64,000 nt of DNA from Zavarzinia compransoris (GCF_003173055.1 NZ_QGLF01000008.1:1-64000); one strand, 5' to 3'. Shown: positions 47,695 through 56,706, numbered from the stretch's first letter. Translations and numbers: made by a program. Notes: generated by a model not told the origin, from the sequence alone.

Positions 47695-48750
47695 TCAGAC
47701 CGGCCGGCGCACGCCGCGCGATGCCCAGCGTTCCGCCCGGGCGAAGACGATCATGGAAACGCCGGTGACCGCGAGATAGAGCGCGCAGGCGGCGCCATAG
47801 AACAGGAAGGGTTGCTTGGTGACGCCGACGGCGATGCCGGCCTTGCGCATCAATTCGTCCAGGGCGATGACCGAGACCAGGGACGTATCCTTGACCAGGT
47901 TGAGCCACAGGTTGCCGAGCCCCGGCAGGGCGAAGCGCCAGACCTGGGGGATCAGCACGCGGCGGATCAGCAGGGCGCGGGACATGCCGATGGCCCGCGC
48001 CGCCTCCAGCTGGCCCTTGGGCACGGCCAGGATCGCGCCGCGCAGCACTTCCGTCGCGAAGGCGCCGAAGACGAGGCTGAGGGCCACGGTGCCGGCGGCA
48101 AAGCCCGAGACATTGACGGTGGTCGCGCCGCAGAACGCCCGCGTCCCGTCCTCGAGGCCGAACAGCGCCATTTTCGCCGGCAGCGCGGTCGCCGCGCACA
48201 GGTCCTGCAAGGCGACGAGTTCGATCAGGCCCTGGAGGCCGAACTGGATGCCGTAATAGATCAGCATCAGGGTGAGAAGCTCGGGCAGGCCGCGGATCAG
48301 CACGGTATAGAGATTGCCGATGCGGTTCAGCCATTTCGACGGCGCCAGCTTGGCCCCGGCGCCGAGAAAGCCGATGACGAGACCGAAGACGAGGGAGATC
48401 GCGGCCAGTTGCAGGGTAAGCTGCAACCCGGCCCAGAGATCGTCGCCCCAGCCGCCCTTGCCGAAGGAAAGCAGATCGATCTCGCCCGCGAGGCCGGGAT
48501 GGTCGGCGGCGATCCAGTCGTAGATGGCGCTGCCGATCCCGCCCAGCACCCAGCCGAGGCCGTCGACGACAAGGCCCAGCACCTGCCCGACCGGCCACCA
48601 CAGCATGCCGAGCAGCCAGAACACGCCCTTGACCGCGAGGGCGACGAGATAGCCGAGCCCGCCGAGCAGGGTCAGCAGCCAGCCGGCGAGATCGCCGAAG
48701 AGGCCCGGATCGGGCAGGGCGGGAACGGCTTCGGGAGCGGCGGGATCCAT
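47695..48750 (-). CDS. amino acid ABC transporter permease (HisQ-like) with N-terminal extension
   Basis: A 351-residue permease. The conserved core starts near residue 110, with VLIRGLPELLTLMLIYYG and the EAA loop QLEAARAIGMSRALLIRRVLIP. The first ~100 residues form hydrophobic, tryptophan/glycine-rich segments (WLLTLLGGLGYLVALAVKGV, FWLLGMLWWPVGQVLGLVVD) not present in typical HisQ proteins. It lies between the ATPase and second permease genes. Together they form a histidine/arginine/opine-type importer. Confidence 0.9.
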   Translation of the reverse strand: MDPAAPEAVPALPDPGLFGDLAGWLLTLLGGLGYLVALAVKGVFWLLGMLWWPVGQVLGLVVDGLGWVLGGIGSAIYDWIAADHPGLAGEIDLLSFGKGGWGDDLWAGLQLTLQLAAISLVFGLVIGFLGAGAKLAPSKWLNRIGNLYTVLIRGLPELLTLMLIYYGIQFGLQGLIELVALQDLCAATALPAKMALFGLEDGTRAFCGATTVNVSGFAAGTVALSLVFGAFATEVLRGAILAVPKGQLEAARAIGMSRALLIRRVLIPQVWRFALPGLGNLWLNLVKDTSLVSVIALDELMRKAGIAVGVTKQPFLFYGAACALYLAVTGVSMIVFARAERWASRGVRRPV

Positions 48751-48760
48751 CGCGCCGGGC

Positions 48761-49528
48761 TCAGAGATGCTTGGCCAGGAACTGGCGGCAGCGTTCGGAG
48801 GCCGGGCTGCGGAAGACCTGGGCGGGCGGCCCCGCCTCCTCCACCTTGCCCTGGTGCAGGAACATGACGGTCGAGGAGACGTCGCGGGCGAAGGCCATCT
48901 CGTGGGTTACCACCAGCATGGTGCGGCCTTCCTCGGCCAGGTCGCGCATCACCTTCAGGACTTCGCCGACCAGTTCGGGGTCGAGGGCGGAGGTCGGCTC
49001 GTCGAACAGCATGACGGCGGGGTTCATCGCCAGCGCCCGGGCGATCGCGACCCGCTGCTGCTGGCCGCCGGAAAGATGGGCCGGGTAATAGTTCCGCCGC
49101 TCCGCGAGGCCGACCTTGGCCAGCAGGGCCTCCGCCTCGGCGATCGCCTCCGCCTTCGGCTTCTTCAGGACATGGACCGGCGCTTCGATCACATTCTGCA
49201 GCACGGTCATATGGGACCAGAGGTTGAAGCCCTGGAACACCATGCCGAGCTTGGCGCGGATGCGGTCGACCTGGCGGGCGTCGGCGGGGATGCTGCGGCC
49301 CTGGCGGTCCCGCTTCATGCGGATCAATTCGCCCTCGACCCTGATGTCGCCGGAATCCGGGGTTTCGAGCAGGTTGATGCAGCGGAGAAAAGTGCTCTTG
49401 CCCGAGCCCGAGGCGCCGATGAGCGAGATGACGTCGCCCTTGCTGGCGGAAAGCGAGATGCCCTTCAGGACTTCGAGATTGCCGAAGCGCTTGTGGACAT
49501 CGTCCACGACGAGAGTCGCATCACCCAT
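48761..49528 (-). CDS. amino acid ABC transporter ATP-binding protein (HisP/OccP-like)
   Basis: A 255-residue ATPase. Walker A is GASGSGKSTFL, the Q-loop VFQGFNLWSHMTV, the ABC signature LSGGQQQRVAIARAL and Walker B VMLFDEPTSALDPE, with the H-loop VTHEM. The FNLWSHMTVLQNVIEAPVHV stretch is typical of the HisP/OccP/NocP subgroup for basic amino acids and opines. It heads a three-gene operon with two permeases. No periplasmic binding protein is encoded next to it. Confidence 0.94.
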   Translation of the reverse strand: MGDATLVVDDVHKRFGNLEVLKGISLSASKGDVISLIGASGSGKSTFLRCINLLETPDSGDIRVEGELIRMKRDRQGRSIPADARQVDRIRAKLGMVFQGFNLWSHMTVLQNVIEAPVHVLKKPKAEAIAEAEALLAKVGLAERRNYYPAHLSGGQQQRVAIARALAMNPAVMLFDEPTSALDPELVGEVLKVMRDLAEEGRTMLVVTHEMAFARDVSSTVMFLHQGKVEEAGPPAQVFRSPASERCRQFLAKHL

Positions 49529-49638
49529 CCGCGTCCAGACCCCGCCCGAATAACCCCTGCATCACGAGGCTAAGCCGCTTCGGCCGGTGCGCAAAGACAA
49601 TTTCATTGCGCTGCGGTGTGAAAAAAATGACGGAGAGG

Positions 49639-50082
49639 TCAGGCGATGTCGAAATTGTCGCCGAGGCCGCTGCCCTCGCTCGAGACCTTGGTCAGGGCAT
49701 TCATCATCACGGCGCGCAATTCGCTGACCGAATTGGGATTTTCGATGATGCCGATGACCCGGCGGCGCGACGAGCGCGAGGCGGAACTCTGCCCCTGTTC
49801 GGTGAGCATGATGACCGGCGCCCGCGAGCCGAGGCGGACCGCGCCGTCGATCACCACCGACGACGACCACCCCTTCAGTTCGGAGTCGACCACAATCAAT
49901 TCGGGCCAAATACTCATGATGTGGCGCAGGCCCGAGTAGCCGTCATGGGCCACGGTGACGGCAAAGCCCCAGGATGCCAGGTGTTCGCGCAGATGCCGGC
50001 TGCGCTCGATATTGCTGTCGACCAGCAATACCTGGGGTCCCTGATGCGTGCCGCTCGTCAATGCCTGTACCATCGTCGCCAT
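49639..50082 (-). CDS. stand-alone degenerate receiver domain protein (paralogue 2)
   Basis: A 147-residue CheY-like protein. The acidic site is VLLVDSNIE, the phospho-acceptor Asp is in LIVVDSELKGW, and the Thr is in VIMLTEQG; the strand-5 Lys is missing (VIGIIENPNS). It matches the protein at 43159-43572 in SWGF, GYSxxRxI, GW.S, RLGSRAPV.ML and RRRV.GI. ATG 50082 gives a family-like start; the open frame extends to 50154. It is divergent from the exported repeat protein at 50554. Confidence 0.8.
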   Translation of the reverse strand: MATMVQALTSGTHQGPQVLLVDSNIERSRHLREHLASWGFAVTVAHDGYSGLRHIMSIWPELIVVDSELKGWSSSVVIDGAVRLGSRAPVIMLTEQGQSSASRSSRRRVIGIIENPNSVSELRAVMMNALTKVSSEGSGLGDNFDIA

Positions 50083-50553
50083 GCTTTCCGTTCCGGCGGC
50101 CCAAGCCGCGGCAAGGCGCCGCACCGGGTGACCGGCCGGGCTTTGCCCCGGCACCAGTCCCCGTTCGACCGAATTCCCGCGACCTTCTGACGGCCGTCGG
50201 AAAAACCCTGCTGTCCCGCCCGATCATCGCCCGCGACGTCACTTTCGCGTGCATTTCCACTGCAACTTTGAAGAACGGGCGAGTGGGGTCAAGGAGCAAA
50301 GGCGCCAATTTCCCCCCGATTTCGGATCCATGGGGCTTTATCTTCAAATTGGGTCTTATGGCGGAGTTCCATCCAAAATAGGTGCGATACGACTTCGGAT
50401 TGGTGGGTATTCGCGTGTAATACGGGTCTGACGGAACCCGGCAGGCAGAGGACAGTCAGCCGGGCTCGCCGAGAAAAATTCAATGTTTCCGAGCGATTGA
50501 GTCGGATTCCACGTGAATCGGGCGGCGCGGGCTTAAGAAGGGGCTCAAGTAAA
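50083..50553. other. 470-base intergenic region, no gene recognised
   Basis: The segment between the divergent receiver and exported repeat-protein genes is lower in G+C from about 50240 on. It contains only short open frames without plausible composition or ribosome sites. GGCGCCAA at about 50303 also occurs in the palindrome upstream of cpaB (53002). The long leader may carry regulatory elements for the surface protein. No clear -35/-10 pair is called. Confidence 0.4.
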
Positions 50554-52488
50554 ATGACGGGATATTCTTCCATTAAGGCGGTACTTATGGCCACCACGGC
50601 GGCAGCGGCGCTGTCGGCCACCGGCTTCGTCGCCGCCCAGGATGCCTACCCGGTCTCGGGTGATCAGTTCGGTTACGGCACGCGTGCGGTCGCCGAGACC
50701 AGCTTCAACCTGGAAATCTTCGGCGGGGCGGACGAGAACGGCGGCACCTACGGCGGTGCGCCCTCGATCACCATCCCGCTCGGCGACAAGCTCGGCCTGC
50801 AGGTCGACGGCGTCGCCGGCTTCACGGCGGACGAGGCCGGCTTTGCCGGCGGCGCCGCCCAGCTCTTCTACCGCGACCCGCAGCAGGGCCTGATCGGCGT
50901 CGCCGCCGGCGGCTATTACGTCGAAGGCATCAAGCAGTATTCGGTCGCCGGCATCGCCGAATACTACCTCGACAACATCACCCTCGAGGGCCTGGTCGGT
51001 TACCAGACCGGCGACGTGATGGACAGCGTCTACGGCCGTCTCGGCGTCTCGATCTATGCCAACCCGAACCTGCGGCTCGGCGGCGGCGTCAGCTATTCGG
51101 AAGAGACCAAGATCGGCGGCGACATCCAGATCGAAGCCCTGCTGACCGACGTCCCGGGGTTGGCGCTGTTCGCGACCGGCGCCTTCGACGAATACGGCAC
51201 CATGGGCTATGGCGGCGTCCGCTTCTACTTCAACAGCGGCACCAGCCTGCTGAGCACGGACCGCACCAAGCAGGCGGCGACGCCCAGCCTGATCGACATG
51301 CACCGCAACCTCGGCCGGCCGAACTTCCTGACCAACGGCGGTGCCGGTTTCGGCCTGCGCCAGATCAGCCTCGTCGGCGCGGCCAAGAACGGCGGCGACG
51401 ACTTCGGCGATGTCACGCCGCCCCCGCCGCCGCCGCCCCCGCCGCCGAATCCGAACGCCAATTGCGGCGACGGCCTGATCTGCGGCGTGCAGGATCTGGT
51501 CGGCAACCTGACCGAGAACACCATCCTCTCCCCGCTGAACGACCTGATCACCGGGCTTCTCGATCCGAACAGCGGCGCTCTCAGCGCCCTGACCGGCGCG
51601 CTCGAAGACCTGACCTCGTCGGGCGGCGGCGCTCTCGGCGCGGTCACCGATCTCGTCAACGGCCTGGTGAACACCCAGAACCAGGCGCTGGAGCCGGTGA
51701 TCTCGGGCCTGAACTCGATCCTCGCCCAACTGACCGGCGGTCTCACCGGCGGCCTGACCGGCGGCCTGACCGGGTCGGGCGCCACGGCAAACGACGGCCT
51801 GATCGACGTCGTCCAGGGCGTGGTCGGCAATCTGCTCGACGGCACGGCGCTCGAAGGCGTCGGCGATCTGGTCGACGGCCTGGTCGATCCGAACACCGGG
51901 GCCCTGGCCGGCCTCACCGGCGCGCTGAACGACCTGACCTCCAGCGACGCCGGTCCCCTCGGCCCGGTCACCGACCTGGTGAACGGCCTTGCCGGCGCCA
52001 ATGTCGGTGCGCTCGATCCGGTGCTCGACGGCGTCCACGACCTGCTCGCCGGCCTGACCGGCGGCCTCGCCGGGGCTCTCCCGGGGGCGTCCTCGGGCAG
52101 CACCGACGGCGGCCTGATCGATACCGTGCAGGGCACGGTCGACAACCTGCTGCACGGCACCCCGCTGGAAGTCGTGTCGGACCTGGTCGGCGGCCTCGTC
52201 GATCCGCAGACCGGCGCCCTGTCGGCCCTGACCGGCCAGCTGAACAACCTGACCGCGCCGAATGCGCCGCTCGGTTCGCTGACCGGCCTCGTCGACGGTC
52301 TGGTCGGGGCCCAGAACGGCGCCCTCGATCCGGTGCTCGACACGGTCAACGGCCTGCTGTCGAACAATCTGTCGAGCGTCAACCTCGGCGCCGCCCCGGT
52401 CGTGCTGCAGAACGTCCTGCCCTCCATCCCAGTGGTCGGCGACCTGCTCAGCGGCCTTGTCGGTGCCATCGGCGGCATCGGCGGCTGA
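50554..52488 (+). CDS. secreted beta-barrel / proline-hinge / triple-repeat surface protein
   Basis: A 644-residue protein I cannot place in a characterised family. Residues 1-28 are a signal peptide (VLMATTAAAALSATGFVAA). Residues about 30-285 are beta-rich and barrel-like, with repeated GYGG and VGYQTG strands. Residues 289-298 are ten prolines. From 304 on there are three repeats of about 105 residues (starting near 307, 415 and 520). Each follows the order VQxxVxNL, DLVxGLxDPxTGAL, LTGxLxxLT, DLVNGL, ALDPVL and LLxxLTGG. Two cysteines (C304, C310) precede the repeats. It is monocistronic, ending in a strong terminator, and lies beside the Tad locus. Confidence 0.8.
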   Translation: MTGYSSIKAVLMATTAAAALSATGFVAAQDAYPVSGDQFGYGTRAVAETSFNLEIFGGADENGGTYGGAPSITIPLGDKLGLQVDGVAGFTADEAGFAGGAAQLFYRDPQQGLIGVAAGGYYVEGIKQYSVAGIAEYYLDNITLEGLVGYQTGDVMDSVYGRLGVSIYANPNLRLGGGVSYSEETKIGGDIQIEALLTDVPGLALFATGAFDEYGTMGYGGVRFYFNSGTSLLSTDRTKQAATPSLIDMHRNLGRPNFLTNGGAGFGLRQISLVGAAKNGGDDFGDVTPPPPPPPPPPNPNANCGDGLICGVQDLVGNLTENTILSPLNDLITGLLDPNSGALSALTGALEDLTSSGGGALGAVTDLVNGLVNTQNQALEPVISGLNSILAQLTGGLTGGLTGGLTGSGATANDGLIDVVQGVVGNLLDGTALEGVGDLVDGLVDPNTGALAGLTGALNDLTSSDAGPLGPVTDLVNGLAGANVGALDPVLDGVHDLLAGLTGGLAGALPGASSGSTDGGLIDTVQGTVDNLLHGTPLEVVSDLVGGLVDPQTGALSALTGQLNNLTAPNAPLGSLTGLVDGLVGAQNGALDPVLDTVNGLLSNNLSSVNLGAAPVVLQNVLPSIPVVGDLLSGLVGAIGGIGG

Positions 52489-52499
52489 TCGACGACGCT

Positions 52500-52538
52500 G
52501 GGGCGCGCCCGGTTTGCCTTGGCGCGCCCCTTTAATTA
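52500..52538 (+). terminator. rho-independent terminator of the surface repeat protein gene
   Basis: A perfect 10-bp stem (52500-52509 with 52521-52530, GGGGCGCGCC / GGCGCGCCCC), 11-base loop, followed by TTTAATTA; 12 bases after the stop codon. Confidence 0.8.
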
Positions 52539-52579
52539 GAGTATCGGGCAGCTGTTCCGATCTCGCAGGATGAAATGAC

Positions 52580-52735
52580 ATGCGTGCGCGTTTGATGAAG
52601 GGTCTCGCCCTTGCCGTCGTCATGGGGCTGGCGCTTCAGGTTGCGGCCTGCGGCAGCCGCCTGACCGGGGGCGCCAACGGCGGGACCGGCCGCGGCGCCA
52701 GTGCCGGCGGCGGCCTGTCGATCCCCTTTCCCTGA
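52580..52735 (+). CDS. small lipoprotein (51 aa)
   Basis: A 51-codon ORF with AGGA nine bases before ATG 52580. The sequence starts MRARLMKGLALAVVMGLAL and carries a lipobox VAAC with the lipidated Cys at residue 24. The mature part is only about 28 residues, Gly/Ser-rich (GGANGGTGRGASAGGG), ending SIPFP. It sits between the surface repeat protein and the Tad operon and has its own terminator behind it. Function unknown; codon usage matches its neighbours. Confidence 0.7.
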   Translation: MRARLMKGLALAVVMGLALQVAACGSRLTGGANGGTGRGASAGGGLSIPFP

Positions 52736-52787
52736 GGGGCCCTTGAGGGGCGGCCCGCCGGGAACCCCTCGCTTCACCTTCGACGAG

Positions 52788-52825
52788 AACCCGCATCCCT
52801 TTGGGATCGCGGGTTTTTCTTTGCC
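52788..52825 (+). terminator. rho-independent terminator after the small lipoprotein gene
   Basis: Arms AACCCGCATCCC and GGGATCGCGGGTT pair with one bulged base around a TTT loop and are followed by TTTCTTTG. Confidence 0.75.
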
Positions 52826-52974
52826 CCGTGGGCGGTTCCGGTGGCGCCGATGGGGAGAAATCTTGGCCGTTATTGGGTTATAATTGGTTCTGTATCGGGC
52901 CGTTTCGATTATAGTTGCCGCGGTCGAAGGCGGGGGGCGGCAGGCGGCAGGGCGGCAAATTTCCCGGGCACGCC

Positions 52975-53016
52975 GTTTCGCAAACGAAACCTTTACCAAA
53001 TGGCGCCAAATTGGCG
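52975..53016 (+). promoter_or_regulatory. two inverted repeats upstream of cpaB
   Basis: GTTTCG-CAAA-CGAAAC (52975-52990) and the 13-base palindrome CGCCAA-A-TTGGCG (53004-53016) lie about 100 bases upstream of cpaB, in the only long gap before the Tad operon. They are candidate operators; no regulator is identified. The rest of 52826-53117 shows no gene. Confidence 0.4.
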
Positions 53017-53117
53017 TGACATTGGTGGCTTGAGTCGGGACCGCTCGCTTCTCTTCGGGGGCGCGGGGTTCCGGTCCGGGCCAAGTCATGGACTTTCGGA
53101 GTCAGGGGCGCGGTCCG

Positions 53118-53999
53118 ATGGGGCGATCTAAGTTTCGTTTGATCTTGGGGGTGGTGCTGGTGGCGGTGGCCATCGGTCTCATCGCCTATGGTGCAATGAC
53201 CTTGCGGCGTCCGCCGCCGGCTGCCGTGCCGGGCCAGGTCGCGACGGCCCAGCCGCGCGAGGATCTGGTGCCCATCGTCGTCGCGCTGCGCGACATCGGG
53301 CGCGGCGAGAAGATCGAGCAGGCGAAGCTCTCGGTCCTGCGCGTGCAGGCACCGGCGCCGGCCGGCTCCTTCTCGGACCTGCGCTCGGCGATCGGCGCGG
53401 TGGCGCTGTCGGCCCTGCCGGCCGGCCAGATCGTGCTGCAGAATTCGATCCTCGCGCCGGGCGACGGTACCAAGCCGGGCCTTTCGGTGCTGGTGCCCGA
53501 AGGCATGCGGGCGGTCGCGCTCCGCGTGAACGACGAGGTCGCGGTCGGCAACTTCCTGCGCGCCGACGATCTGGTCGACATTCAGCTCGTCCTCGCCAAT
53601 ACGGCTCTCGGGCCGGCGGAAGAGGGCGGCAATCCCGAGCGGCGGGAATCCCGCGTTGTCCTGCAGGCGCTGCGCGTCCTTTCGGTCGGCGAGGCGCTGA
53701 CCGAGGAGGCGGGCGACCGGGCGATCCGGATGCAGAACATCACCGTCGCCGTGACCTCGGAACAGGCCCTGGTGCTTGCCGTCGCCAAGCAGTCGGGCGC
53801 CTTCTACCTGGCCCTGCGCAACCCGACCGATACCGCCGAGCAGCAGGTGAAGCCGGTCCGCCTCGAGGATCTGACCGGGGCCCCGCGTCCCGAGCCGGCC
53901 GCCGACAGCGGCAGCGCCCTGCCGACGCCGGCCGTGGTCGCGCCGCGGCAGGTCGAAGTCATCCTGGGGACCAACACCGGCAAGCAGGCAGTGCCATGA
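53118..53999 (+). CDS. cpaB: Flp pilus assembly protein CpaB (RcpC)
   Basis: A 293-residue membrane-anchored periplasmic protein. One N-terminal transmembrane segment (LILGVVLVAVAIGLIAYGAM) is followed by an SAF domain (VPIVVALRDIGRGEKIEQAKLSV) and the RcpC domain (VSVLVPEGMRAVALRV-like, AVGNFLRADDLVDIQLV). It is thought to couple the pilus channel to the cell wall. ATG 53118 fits the family start; ATG 53088 is a longer option. The stop overlaps cpaC by 4 bases. Confidence 0.92.
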   Translation: MGRSKFRLILGVVLVAVAIGLIAYGAMTLRRPPPAAVPGQVATAQPREDLVPIVVALRDIGRGEKIEQAKLSVLRVQAPAPAGSFSDLRSAIGAVALSALPAGQIVLQNSILAPGDGTKPGLSVLVPEGMRAVALRVNDEVAVGNFLRADDLVDIQLVLANTALGPAEEGGNPERRESRVVLQALRVLSVGEALTEEAGDRAIRMQNITVAVTSEQALVLAVAKQSGAFYLALRNPTDTAEQQVKPVRLEDLTGAPRPEPAADSGSALPTPAVVAPRQVEVILGTNTGKQAVP

Positions 54000-55420
54000 G
54001 TGAGGATAAGATGCTTCGTGTGCCGATGACCCCGTTTGCCGACAAGCGGAGCGGTTTCATGCAACAGCTTCGCCGTCGGGCTTTCGCCACCCTTGCCGCC
54101 GTCTCCGTGGCCTTCATGGTCCCGGTCGTCACCGGCGTGACGCTTTCCGAGGCGCAGGCGGCGGAATATGTCAACCGCCCGAGCCTGGTGATCCAGGCCG
54201 GCGTGCAGACGCCGCTGTCGCTCCAGACCCCGATCGAGCGGGTGGCGATCGGCGATCCGGCGACGGTGACCGGCCGCGTCGTCGGTCCGACCGACATCCT
54301 GCTGCTGGGCCTGAAGCCCGGCCGCACCAACCTGATCGTGTGGGAAGTGGGCGGCGAGCGGGCCTATGTCTATCCCGTGATCGTGCCGCTCGGCACCGGC
54401 GATCTCGAACGCGACCTGCGCGAGGATCCGGAACTGTCGGCGGTCCGGGTCGATGCCGCGGGCGGCAAGATCGCGCTGAAGGGCACCGTGCCCTCGAACG
54501 ACGCCCATGCCCGGGTGCTGCGCCTCGCCTCGCGCTATTTCCCCGACGGCGTCAGCGACCAGATCAAGGTCCTGCAGCAGCAGATGGTCAGCGTCGAGAT
54601 CAAGTTCGCCGCGCTCTCGACCACCACGCTGAAGCGCCTCGGCTTCGACTTCCGCTCCGGGCCGGGCACCAGCTTCGAATATGCGGTGTCTTCGCCGGGG
54701 GCCGGGCTGACCGGCGCGCTCTCCGGCGTCTCGCCGATCTCGGACGCGCTGAATGTCCTGATGCGCCTGCCGGGCTCCGACCTTTCGGTCGTCCTCGGCA
54801 TTCTCTCGGGCGCCAAGCTCGCCCAGATCCTGGCCGAGCCGACCTTGCTGGTGCGCTCGGGCGAGACCGCGGAATTCATCGCCGGCGGCGAGATTCCGAT
54901 CCCGGTGCCGCAGGACAATTCGGGCACGGTGACGATCGAGTACAAGGAATTCGGCATCCGCCTCAAGGTCTCGGCCACCGTGCTGAGCCCGAGCCGGATC
55001 CTGCTGAACCTCGCGCCCGAGGTGTCCGACCTCGACTACGGCAAGGCCGTGACCATCCAGGGCACCCAGGTGCCGGGCCTGATCCGGCGCGGGGCGAGTT
55101 CCACCCTCGAACTCGGCAACGGCCAGAGCTTCGTCCTCGCCGGGCTGATGTCCTCCTCCTCGGCGGACTCGGACGATGCCCTGCCGGTCCTCGGCGACCT
55201 GCCGATCATCGGCGCCTTCTTCAAGCGCCAGCAGACCACGCGCGAGCGCCAGGAGCTGATCATCGTGGCGACGCCGCGCCTGGTCTCGCCCATGGACAGC
55301 CGGGCCCTGCCGCCGCTGCCGGGCACCGACCTGCAGAACTACGATCCCTCCTATTCGGACATGCTGCTCGGCCGTAACCGCCTGCGCGATGTCCTGCCGC
55401 AATACGGGTTGATGCCATGA
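53996..55420 (+). CDS. cpaC: secretin CpaC (RcpA), outer-membrane channel of the Tad system
   Basis: A 474-residue secretin. A signal peptide (about residues 20-58) precedes the N-terminal pilus assembly domain (LSLQTPIERVAIGDPATVTG, a BON-like fold) and the C-terminal secretin domain, with VPGLIRRGASSTLELGNGQS and LPVLGDLPIIGAFFKRQ. It forms the outer-membrane pore. ATG overlaps the cpaB stop, and its own stop overlaps cpaE by 4 bases. Confidence 0.94.
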   Translation: MSEDKMLRVPMTPFADKRSGFMQQLRRRAFATLAAVSVAFMVPVVTGVTLSEAQAAEYVNRPSLVIQAGVQTPLSLQTPIERVAIGDPATVTGRVVGPTDILLLGLKPGRTNLIVWEVGGERAYVYPVIVPLGTGDLERDLREDPELSAVRVDAAGGKIALKGTVPSNDAHARVLRLASRYFPDGVSDQIKVLQQQMVSVEIKFAALSTTTLKRLGFDFRSGPGTSFEYAVSSPGAGLTGALSGVSPISDALNVLMRLPGSDLSVVLGILSGAKLAQILAEPTLLVRSGETAEFIAGGEIPIPVPQDNSGTVTIEYKEFGIRLKVSATVLSPSRILLNLAPEVSDLDYGKAVTIQGTQVPGLIRRGASSTLELGNGQSFVLAGLMSSSSADSDDALPVLGDLPIIGAFFKRQQTTRERQELIIVATPRLVSPMDSRALPPLPGTDLQNYDPSYSDMLLGRNRLRDVLPQYGLMP

Positions 55421-56691
55421 GCACGGAACGTCGCAGTATCCTGGTCGTCTCCAGCGACGAAGACTTCGCCGAACGCGTCACCTCGGCGCTGTTCTCCCGG
55501 TGCAGCATCGTGCGCGGCCTGCCCCAGCTCGAAACCCTGCGCGGGCTGATCGAGTCGACGGGGGTCGAGGCGATCGTCGTCGATCTCGACGACGTCGCCT
55601 GGGACGGGCGCAACATCACCGAACTGATCGTCAGCCTGAAGGCGGAGCAGCCGGCCCTGCCGCTGGTCGTCGCCAGCTACAACATCAGTGCGACCTCGCT
55701 GATCCCGGCCATGCGCGCCGGCGCCAACGACGTGATCGACAAGGATTTCGCCGCCGACGACCTGATCGCCCAGATGGACTGGCTGCTGCAGTCGCGGCCG
55801 GCGAAGCGGGGCAGCAATTCGGCGCGGATCGTCGCGGTCATGGGGCCGAAGGCCGGGGTGGGCGCCACCTCGATCGCCGTCTCCATGGCGGCCGAGCTGG
55901 CGCGCCGCGCCGGGGCCAGCGAGCGCGTGCTGCTGCTCGATTTCGGCTTCCCGCCGAGCGAGTCGATCGATCTCCTCGGCATCAAGGCGTCCTATTTCAT
56001 GACCGACGCGCTCGGTGACCTCGGGCGTCTCGACTCGACCCTGATCGAGGGCGCCTTCGCCCAGACCAAGGCGCCGCGCCTGTTCGTCCTGCCGCTCGCG
56101 GTCGACGACGAGAACGCCCAGGTGGCGGGGCAGGGCGATCTCGCCCAATTGGTCGACGTGCTGCGGTCCTATTTCACCGCGATCGTGGTCGACGTGAACC
56201 GCGCGCTCAATCCGCGCGTCGCGGACCGCATCTTCCTCGATGCCAATGCCTCGATCATGGTGGTCGACCAGTCCGTGACCTCGATCCACGGCGCCTCGGT
56301 CATTCTCGACCGCATGCGCCGGGCGATCAACAAGGACCCGGAATATACCCTGGTCGTGTCGCGCCATGTCGCCAAGCTCCGCCCCTCGCCGGAAGAGATC
56401 GCGACCGCGATCCGGGCCAAGGGCCGGCCGTTCCTGGTGCCCGAGGACCGTCTCTTCGTCGACGGCCAGCGGAACCTGGGCACGGCGCTGGCCGCCGACG
56501 GTTCGAGCCCCTTCAGCAAGGCGGTCCGGGCGGTGGTCGATGCCGCGGTCGCCCTGCCGCCGGCCGGGCCGATGGCGGCGCCCGTCGCGGCCTCGCCCGT
56601 CGCACAGAACGCGGCGCGTATCGCCGGCGGCGGCAATGCCGGCGGCGGCATCCTGTCCCGCCTCGGCATCGGCCGGGCCGGTTCGCGTTGA
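55417..56691 (+). CDS. cpaE: CpaE-type AAA/ParA-like ATPase (TadZ)
   Basis: A 424-residue protein. Residues 1-125 are an atypical receiver-like domain (ILVVSSDEDFAERV, VVDLDDVAW). From about 140 is a MinD/ParA-type ATPase with the deviant Walker A GPKAGVGATSIAVSMA and the LLLDFGFPPSESIDLLGI switch. TadZ/CpaE proteins place the Tad machinery at the cell pole. An Ala/Pro-rich tail ends the protein. It lies in the coupled operon between cpaC and cpaF. Confidence 0.92.
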   Translation: MSTERRSILVVSSDEDFAERVTSALFSRCSIVRGLPQLETLRGLIESTGVEAIVVDLDDVAWDGRNITELIVSLKAEQPALPLVVASYNISATSLIPAMRAGANDVIDKDFAADDLIAQMDWLLQSRPAKRGSNSARIVAVMGPKAGVGATSIAVSMAAELARRAGASERVLLLDFGFPPSESIDLLGIKASYFMTDALGDLGRLDSTLIEGAFAQTKAPRLFVLPLAVDDENAQVAGQGDLAQLVDVLRSYFTAIVVDVNRALNPRVADRIFLDANASIMVVDQSVTSIHGASVILDRMRRAINKDPEYTLVVSRHVAKLRPSPEEIATAIRAKGRPFLVPEDRLFVDGQRNLGTALAADGSSPFSKAVRAVVDAAVALPPAGPMAAPVAASPVAQNAARIAGGGNAGGGILSRLGIGRAGSR

Positions 56692-56706
56692 ACCAAGGGG
56701 TGACGT

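Noticed and set aside
50249-50431. Short + strand frame in the intergenic region before the surface protein
   Set aside because: Composition unlike neighbours, no ribosome site, no recognisable motif.
51541-52380. DNA-level repeats (CTGACCGGCGG and similar)
   Set aside because: They reflect the three protein repeats of the surface protein, not a mobile element or CRISPR array.
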